Of a DNA stretch of 22,662 nucleotides, positions 17,827 through 22,662 are shown in pieces; position 1 is the first letter of the stretch; each line of letters opens with the position of its first letter. Source of the DNA: Zygnema cylindricum (lineage: Eukaryota; Streptophyta; Zygnematophyceae; Zygnematales; Zygnemataceae); assembly GCA_037447655.1 (NCBI GenBank), contig JBBHKE010001509.1:1-22662 (forward strand), given 5' to 3'. The notes under the pieces were generated by a model. That model saw nothing but the letters and a program-made list of their open reading frames with translations, was not told where the DNA came from and ran no database searches. The translations under genes were made by a program, and so were the position numbers.

Positions 17827-17853
17827 AATTCTGGCCAATAGGTGACCAGAATT
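17827..17853 (-). other. LTR hairpin H1, right copy
   Basis: Arms 17827-17834 and 17846-17853 (AATTCTGG / CCAGAATT) pair perfectly around the loop CCAATAGGTGA. Compared with the left copy, stem pairs 1, 4 and 5 have each changed on both sides. Confidence 0.75.
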
Positions 17854-17930
17854 GTCTGCCTTACGTTATAAAATCCGTAACAAAATCTACAGCCTACAGA
17901 TAAAATCCCTTCCTATGCTACATGTAAATG

Positions 17931-17953
17931 CGTGCGACCTCTAAGGGTCCACG
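17931..17953 (-). other. LTR hairpin H2, right copy
   Basis: CGTG-(C)-GACC (17931-17939) pairs with GGTCCACG (17946-17953), eight pairs with one bulged C. Two stem pairs differ from the left copy on both sides. Confidence 0.65.
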
Positions 17954-18079
17954 ACCTAAAATGGACCAATCAGCGTCGACAAGTGTAGTTCGCATCCGAA
18001 TCATCCATTTGTCTATATCCTTCGTGCTGTAGATTAGCGTTCGAATCCACGCTGACGTCGATATTATTTGGAGTCAATG

Positions 18080-18522
18080 TTTCTGTTCGCTGAAACTCTG
18101 AGAACTCCATAAGTCCTCAGAGTGGCAGCTTCCAAGAAGCCTCTAGGATAACCCTGACCCCTTTGTGTTTCAGCAAAAACAAATGCCACTGTGGCAGACA
18201 AAAACTCTGACCAACTTCACCCCTGTGAAGGCAAGACTCCCTTGAGTGGATAGCAAAAAGAATATATGAATTTGCTCCCGTGAGGAATAAGTTTTGGAGG
18301 GTCAAAGTTGACCTTTTGTACAGAAGCTTTTTGGGAGAGAGGGTCCTATCTCCTAATTTTTCTAAGTCATATCTCTCTCACAGACTCTATTTACTGATGT
18401 ACGGAGCCAATCAGATTATACTTCCGTACATAAAAGAACAGCTGCCATTGTACTTTCTATACGAACATTGTACGACATGGCCTAAATGTCGACACGTGGT
18501 ATATCCAGATTCGCTCCCTTAA
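18080..18522 (+). repeat. Copy C: third, partial copy of the element A/B 3' region
   Basis: Aligns with 8290-8715 of element A, with similar but clearly greater divergence than A versus B. Shared text includes CCATAAGTCCTCAGAG-like and CCCCTTTGTGTTTCAGCAA blocks and TTTTGGAGGGTCAAAGTTGACC. The open frame from 18280 (FGGSKLTF-type text read across a small shift, then NFSKSYLS and YEHCTTWPKCRHV) is the counterpart of the conserved frame in A and B. It ends at TAA 18520. It contains both coding end and downstream sequence, so it is not a solo LTR. Confidence 0.75.
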
Positions 18523-18599
18523 TCCTCGGAGATGCCGCGATCCAATGTCATTCCGCCACGTGTCATACGATGTGGGGATGACCAAAAACCGCCGAAATT

Positions 18600-18901
18600 C
18601 TCTTTTGCAATCTCGGCGTTTAATTCTGGCCGTCCGATTAAATTCACATTTAATCGTAGCCGTAATAAAAACATGCGCGGTATTCGTTTTTATCCGTACC
18701 GTAATCCGTACTTTTACATTACTGAATCTATGTCTCCCGTAAAACTATTTCAGTTAAATGAACTATCCTACGTATTAATGTTTAATTAATTATCAAACCC
18801 AACATTCCGTAGCACTATGTCTAGACTTAACGGTTAAAGATACGGGCTATCTGCTGTTTACGGGCCGGTAGGTTTCAAGATCAAATTTTGGAGGTGTCAC
18901 A
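18600..18901 (-). repeat. LTR-like repeat, family Y, copy 2 (-)
   Basis: Read on the minus strand it begins TGTGACACCTCCAAAATTTG at 18901, a typical plant LTR-type start, and matches 10764-11060. It follows module M copy 3, as copy 1 follows M copy 2. The stretch 18523-18599 between it and copy C holds no gene. Confidence 0.55.
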
Positions 18902-18974
18902 TATAATTTTAGTAAATAAACCCCTAATTATAAATAAACTAATATTTATATCGCGTAAACTTCTGCATAGCCTA

Positions 18975-19100
18975 GGTAGCCATGGCTCTAGCTTCCTCTC
19001 GAATTTCTTAGCGACTGCAACAAGTTTGAGAGTTGGAAAAAGAAGTTAGAGATAGACTGCCTCGGCTTTTTTCTATATTTCTATTTAGACCTAGAAAATA
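18975..19100 (-). repeat. LTR-like 3' module M, copy 3 (-)
   Basis: Minus strand TATTTTCTAGGTCT (19100), AACTTGTTGCAGTCGCTAAG and GAGCCATGGCTACC (to 18975). It overlaps the end of element B and continues past the point where the match to A stops (19046), showing how A's own module would have ended. Confidence 0.65.
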
Positions 19101-19362
19101 CTTTAAAAGACCATTAATTTCTACATTCGCGACCGTTGGTACATCGATTCAAACTTGGTCGCGGAAATTCCGGCCGACGAAATATGTCGGTTTGCCAAAT
19201 TCTCGAACAGCAAACCACATCGGTTCGCGTAAATTCCGGCGGATGACGATTTCGCGGACAAAATCTAAAACATCCGCTGGTTTCACTGCGTCAGAATAAA
19301 ATCTGTACGGTCTTAACGCAACCGAAATATCCCTATGAAAAAATTTGTGGGTGTCCTTTATA

Positions 19363-19767
19363 TTAAGGACCATTACCATGTAAATAAATATAATTTAATG
19401 TGCTGCCGTGATGGGACATGACAGACATGTGTCGACATTTTGGCCATGTCATACAATGTTCATACATAAAGTACACCACCACTTGTACCTTTCTATATGA
19501 CACAGTAATATGATGGGTGCTGTACGTCAGTAGATAGAGTTTTAGAGAGAGATAGGACTTAGAAAAATTTGGTAGATAGGACCCTCTCTCCAATAGAGCT
19601 TCTGTACAAAAGGTCAACTTGGACCCTCCATAACTTAATGCTCAAAAAAGAAAATTCAGAGATTCTTTTTACTATCGACTCGCATGAGTCTTGCCTTCAC
19701 AGGGGTGAAGGTGGTTAAAGTTTTTGTCTACCAGGGTGGCAGTTATTCTTGCTGAAACACAAACGGG
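19363..19767 (-). pseudogene. Element B 3' frame, counterpart of 8364-8768
   Basis: The second half (19617-19363) is open for 84 codons and nearly identical in protein to A (FCTEALLERGSYLPNFSKSY; YEHCMTWPKCRHM). The first half has stops after GKTHASR and before the GGSKLTF segment. See the element A entry for the comparison. Confidence 0.4.
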
Positions 19768-19811
19768 TCAAGGTTATCCTTAAGGCTTCTTGCAAGCTGC
19801 CCTTTCTGTGG

Positions 19812-20640
19812 ACCTATAGAGGTCTCAGAGTTGCATCCCCAGCGAATCCTGCAAAAATCACTATGCGTTGCTGGTTACAACTTCTCCTTTTCCTCACTGT
19901 GGAGGAAGTGGTCGTACAACTTCATAACCACAATAAAATTGTCTTTGGCAGAGTGATTAAGGTCTCTAATAGCTTGTCTGGCAATCCAATTATCCAAGGC
20001 AGTTTGCCCTGTCCGCCCGAACGAATTATGGATAGCTATAAAATATTTAGTGGCCATAGTTAGGAGGTCTATACTAGATTATTTGGTTTTTATGACAACG
20101 GCTAGAGAGTCGATTGAAGAGAGTCTCTAGGGTTTCAAACTTCAAACAACAGAATTTCATGAAATCTTTCATCGCAGACTGATTTGTTTTTGTGTATAGG
20201 AGCCTCCATATGTTCACAAGGGAGGTACAATGGTTGGGATTTGCGACCATTCCAGTCGCAGCCCACCTGGCCTAAATAGCTTGCAACTAGTTGACATAAG
20301 TTTTTCTTTGTGCTTCGTGCTTCATATCATCTGTAAAAGTGGTAGTGGTAGTTACAGGCGTTGCTTTTGTTGAAGCCAAGTCGGCTTCAACTTGTAAAAC
20401 CACTAGATCGAGAGATGGGTCCGAAAACTTGATGCTAGGAGCCATCAAGAGTGGTTGTCGCTCCTTGTAGTCTGCCAAAGCACCTTCTGAATGTAGTTGA
20501 CCATCATTGGGAAAAGTGTGGTCTTGAAGTCAACGAGAATGGCTTCGCCCCTATATTTATTGATTAGAGCCTGGGTGAAAGATTTCCACAGCAATTCAAA
20601 ATCAAAGAAAACTATCTCCCGTAATGATCCTTATGTCCCT
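19812..20640 (-). pseudogene. Element B helical protein remnant
   Basis: Counterpart of 7481-8317 with FFDFELLWKSFTQALINKY near the start and MKDFMKFCCLKFETLETLF in the middle. It shares all five internal stops of A (first at 20289-20287). An indel splits the end of the frame, so that ALDNWIARQAIRDLNHSAKD lies in a separate 60-codon frame (20057-19875) that starts MATKYFIAIHNSFGR. Family unknown. Confidence 0.5.
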
Positions 20641-20763
20641 CATTTTTTTTCTTCCTCTCCAAGATTGGTAAACTATGGAGAGGATAGCTTGGTAGGACTA
20701 CCAAATTAAGCGGGTCAGATAACTCCTAGGTCTGCGTCTTTTCGACCGGAGGCGTCTCCTCCT

Positions 20764-21359
20764 CTAGTAGAAGGTGATGCTTTTAGAGGTAGGGTTCGCT
20801 ATCCCACTAAAGAAGTGTTTGCCCTTGAAAATATGTTGAAGGAAGGGTATTCTCCTAGGGTATGGCCCTTGGCCCCCTACCTGTGGAAGGTGTACGTGTC
20901 CGCGACTTGTTTGGCTGGGTGGGATCATCAGATTTGGTAAAGTACCACGGGAGGACAAAGAACAAGGAGAAGAAAAAAGCCCTTGCTTAAGACACGATGT
21001 ATTCCCTTGGTTAGTTTGTTTAGATCTCGGAGAAGGTGGAGCTTCTAAGATAGAAAAAGGTGAACGTCGATGAGTAGAATAGGCGAGAATAGTGGTAGGG
21101 GCGGAAGCGACAGGTGGCCTAGGCATTGACCCTAGAAGTGGGGTAGGAATGTCCTTGGGTTCATAGGCGGGTCCTGGGGAATGAGAGGATGGAGGTGGAG
21201 GAGGAGAAGAGGGAAAAGCTGGGGAAACTTAGGGAGATTGTAAAGGAGGAGTTAACAGTCTTAAGGGGATGTGAATTCTCTTGTCCGGTCGTAACTCATT
21301 TAAGGCTTCCACGGCTAAAGAGACCTCCACAAAGACAAAAGTATGCCCTTCATGACGAG
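20764..21359 (-). pseudogene. Element B proline/serine-rich region
   Basis: Counterpart of 6729-7298. It keeps the hydrophobic start (HTFVFVEVSLAVEAL) and the Pro/Ser-rich body (SSPPPPPSSHSPG), interrupted by a TAA where A has CAA, then open for 120 codons to 20764. The frame extends further than in A before its stop. Likely disordered linker of a gag-like protein. Confidence 0.45.
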
Positions 21360-21835
21360 TAGCTGCGAATTCGAAGGTAAATCTGCACCCAAACCCTTCA
21401 TATTGGGTAATGTGATTTCTCCCTCTTCGCGCTAAAGAGAAGGCTCTGGACCAGTCTTCGAGGGAGGAAATTCGGGTGGAGTACGTGCGAAAGGAGAGTA
21501 TCTTTGAGTTGGCGCTTCAGAATGAGGTGGTGTCCCTCACGAAGGAAGAATTTGCCCATTGAGAATCCCAACTGACCTACGTCGAGCGTCTCACATAAGC
21601 TTCGATTCCTGTTCCCATAGATTCCGCCTTTCTACCTCCAAGGACTCCTAATATACCGTGGCGGGTCCGACCACTGTTGTGGCCTTCCCCAAAGATTTTA
21701 GAAGATTCACTAGTTTCAGGGTCTTTTCAACTACACAAGTCAGATTTGCTATCCCCATACCCGGAATATCTAGGTCGTTTGGCCTGGTCCGCCACCATCG
21801 TTCTAAAAAATCTTATAGTCTTGTGCCCGGAACCT
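21360..21835 (-). pseudogene. Element B middle coding remnant
   Basis: Counterpart of 6253-6728, somewhat better preserved: one frame reads from ERWWRTRPNDLDIPGMG through LEVERRNLWEQESKLM with few stops before it breaks. It has a single copy of the 35-base unit duplicated in A. No family recognised. Confidence 0.4.
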
Positions 21836-22024
21836 CTAGATTAGTAGGTTCGGATCCCTAAAGCCCTCCTGAAGGGTGAACAAGTTGTGCCGCTGAAAAA
21901 GGTCCTCGGTAAAAGGTAACACTAGGGGTGGGGAGGTCTCTTCTTTAGGAAAAAGGGCAAATCTTCTCCTGTTGTCTCGATTCTTGAACCTCTTCCCCTT
22001 CGAAGGATCTCGCGATTCCCTCAT
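21836..22024 (-). pseudogene. Element B ORF2 remnant, overlapping ORF1 by ATGA
   Basis: Counterpart of 6064-6252 with the same ATGA overlap, the same 189-base length and the same TAG end. It begins MRESRDPSKGKRFKN and ends FRDPNLLI. No recognised domain. Confidence 0.4.
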
Positions 22025-22620
22025 ATTAGTTCCCTCTCCTTGACGAGACCGCGAAGTAGTACATCCCCTGGATGGCCTGCTGGTAAATGTGTTATGGGAC
22101 GAAGATGGGGGAGGACAAGGATAGGGAGCCCTCCAGGGTTGGTCTTAAACCAACTACGAATAACTACTCTCCGAAAAACTGCTTTAAATCTCCACCACCC
22201 CTCCCACATGCGTAACAAACCTAACTCGATGTTTGGGGGCCACTTTTTTTACCAACTCGTTCACCTTCAACTCATGAGGTCGTGAAGTGCAAGGAGTTCT
22301 TTACGACTAAGGCGACAAGAATCTGCCAACAGTGCGGGGTCAATAGTGATTTCGGCCCTGTGTATATTAGGTCAAGTATAAAACCCAACCTCCGGAATAG
22401 GACCCAAATTGGGCTCCCTATGGGCTAACCTCTTTGGCCGGGCCTTAGAAGATACTTTGTTCCCTTGCATGGCCAAGGCTCAGGCTTCGTTCCTTTCCTC
22501 GGCCAGAGCCCAAACGGCCTAAGCCAAGGATGGGAAATGTTTGAGAGTTAAGCTAGGAGGAGATGGGGGAGAGGGAATCCCATATGGTTCTTTGGCCAAT
22601 GAATCAAACACAAACGTCAT
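22021..22620 (-). pseudogene. Element B ORF1 remnant
   Basis: Counterpart of 5468-6067, again exactly 600 bases from ATG (22620) to TGA (22021). It begins MTFVFDSLAKEPYG and ends LVKERELI. It shares both internal stops of copy A and adds several of its own, for example in the coiled-coil stretch and after GFYT. Unknown gag-like product. Confidence 0.55.
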
Positions 22621-22662
22621 AGGTACACATTCGTGGGATATGTGAGACCCTTCTTTTTGTAA

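Larger units (their letters stand above)
12843..18066 (-). mobile_element. Gypsy-like gag/protease element (-) without RT or integrase
   Basis: Paired direct repeats (12843-13149 and 17715-18066) flank an internal region read on the minus strand: leader, gag, two zinc knuckles, aspartic protease, then a tail without RT, RNase H or integrase motifs. This matches the known class of non-autonomous LTR elements that keep gag (TR-GAG type), or an internal deletion. The left edge at 12843 cuts the methyltransferase frame, so this element arrived later or recombined there. The two LTRs have diverged strongly, so it is old. No clean target duplication can be read because the right end abuts another repeat. 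Confidence 0.7.
17715..18066 (-). repeat. 5' LTR of the gypsy-like element (truncated in U3)
   Basis: Partner of 12843-13149, with the same order of landmarks. Homology fades at about 18060 before any clear 20-bp repeat array, and sequence matching elements A and B begins at about 18080. The U3 part therefore appears lost or replaced. Confidence 0.65.
19046..22662 (-). mobile_element. Element B: inverted copy of element A, continuing past the window
   Basis: Reverse complement matches 5425-9086 end to end. The match already holds at the last base of the window, so the arm is longer than seen. B lacks A's 35-bp duplication and has its own private stops, yet shares A's ORF1/ORF2 junction and at least seven internal stops. 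Arms of about 3.6 kb separated by about 10 kb could fold back on each other in a long transcript. Confidence 0.85.

Overview
The window looks like nuclear DNA from a repeat-rich plant or other streptophyte. I see no intact host gene. Nearly everything recognisable is LTR-retrotransposon debris: copia-type and gypsy-type polyprotein pieces with plant-style CCHC knuckles, and LTR-like repeats in several copies on both strands. Almost all reading frames carry stop codons or frameshifts. Many stops can be explained by C-to-T decay (CAA/CAG/CGA/TGG to stop), as expected in old methylated repeats. The genus cannot be fixed from this sequence.

Layout, left to right. (1) 1-360: fragment of an LTR-like repeat (family X). 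(2) 640-4060: a decayed copia element on the + strand with gag, protease, integrase and reverse transcriptase in order, cut off just after the RT catalytic YMDD. (3) 4061-5424: no gene seen. (4) 5425-9086: element A (+), carrying several gag-like frames of unknown family. A second copy, element B, lies inverted at 22662-19046 and runs off the right edge. (5) 9088-9274: short cytosine-methyltransferase fragment. (6) 9868-9275: copia integrase fragment (-). (7) 9872-11100: repeated LTR modules, a perfect hairpin and a tRNA-like sequence. (8) 11195-12842: a second retroelement polyprotein (+) with an aspartic protease followed by a C5-cytosine DNA methyltransferase domain. (9) 12843-18066: a gypsy-like element (-) with gag, two zinc knuckles and protease but no recognisable RT or integrase. 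It has paired LTRs, and a 20-bp minisatellite adjoins its 3' LTR. It cuts into the methyltransferase frame. (10) 18080-18522: a third partial copy of the A/B 3' region. (11) 18600-19100: LTR modules on the - strand leading into element B.

The most notable item is the protease-plus-DNA-methyltransferase polyprotein at 11195-12842, with a second methyltransferase fragment at 9088. C5 methyltransferases captured by retrotransposons are known from dinoflagellates and the charophyte alga Klebsormidium, as I recall the literature. This looks like a decayed member of a comparable system: an element that could have methylated DNA to hide itself from, or exploit, host silencing. Other unusual items are hairpins with compensatory stem changes between the two LTRs of the 12843-18066 element, a 20-bp alternating purine-pyrimidine minisatellite next to its 3' LTR, and the roughly 3.6-kb inverted A/B pair whose copies share the same internal stop codons.
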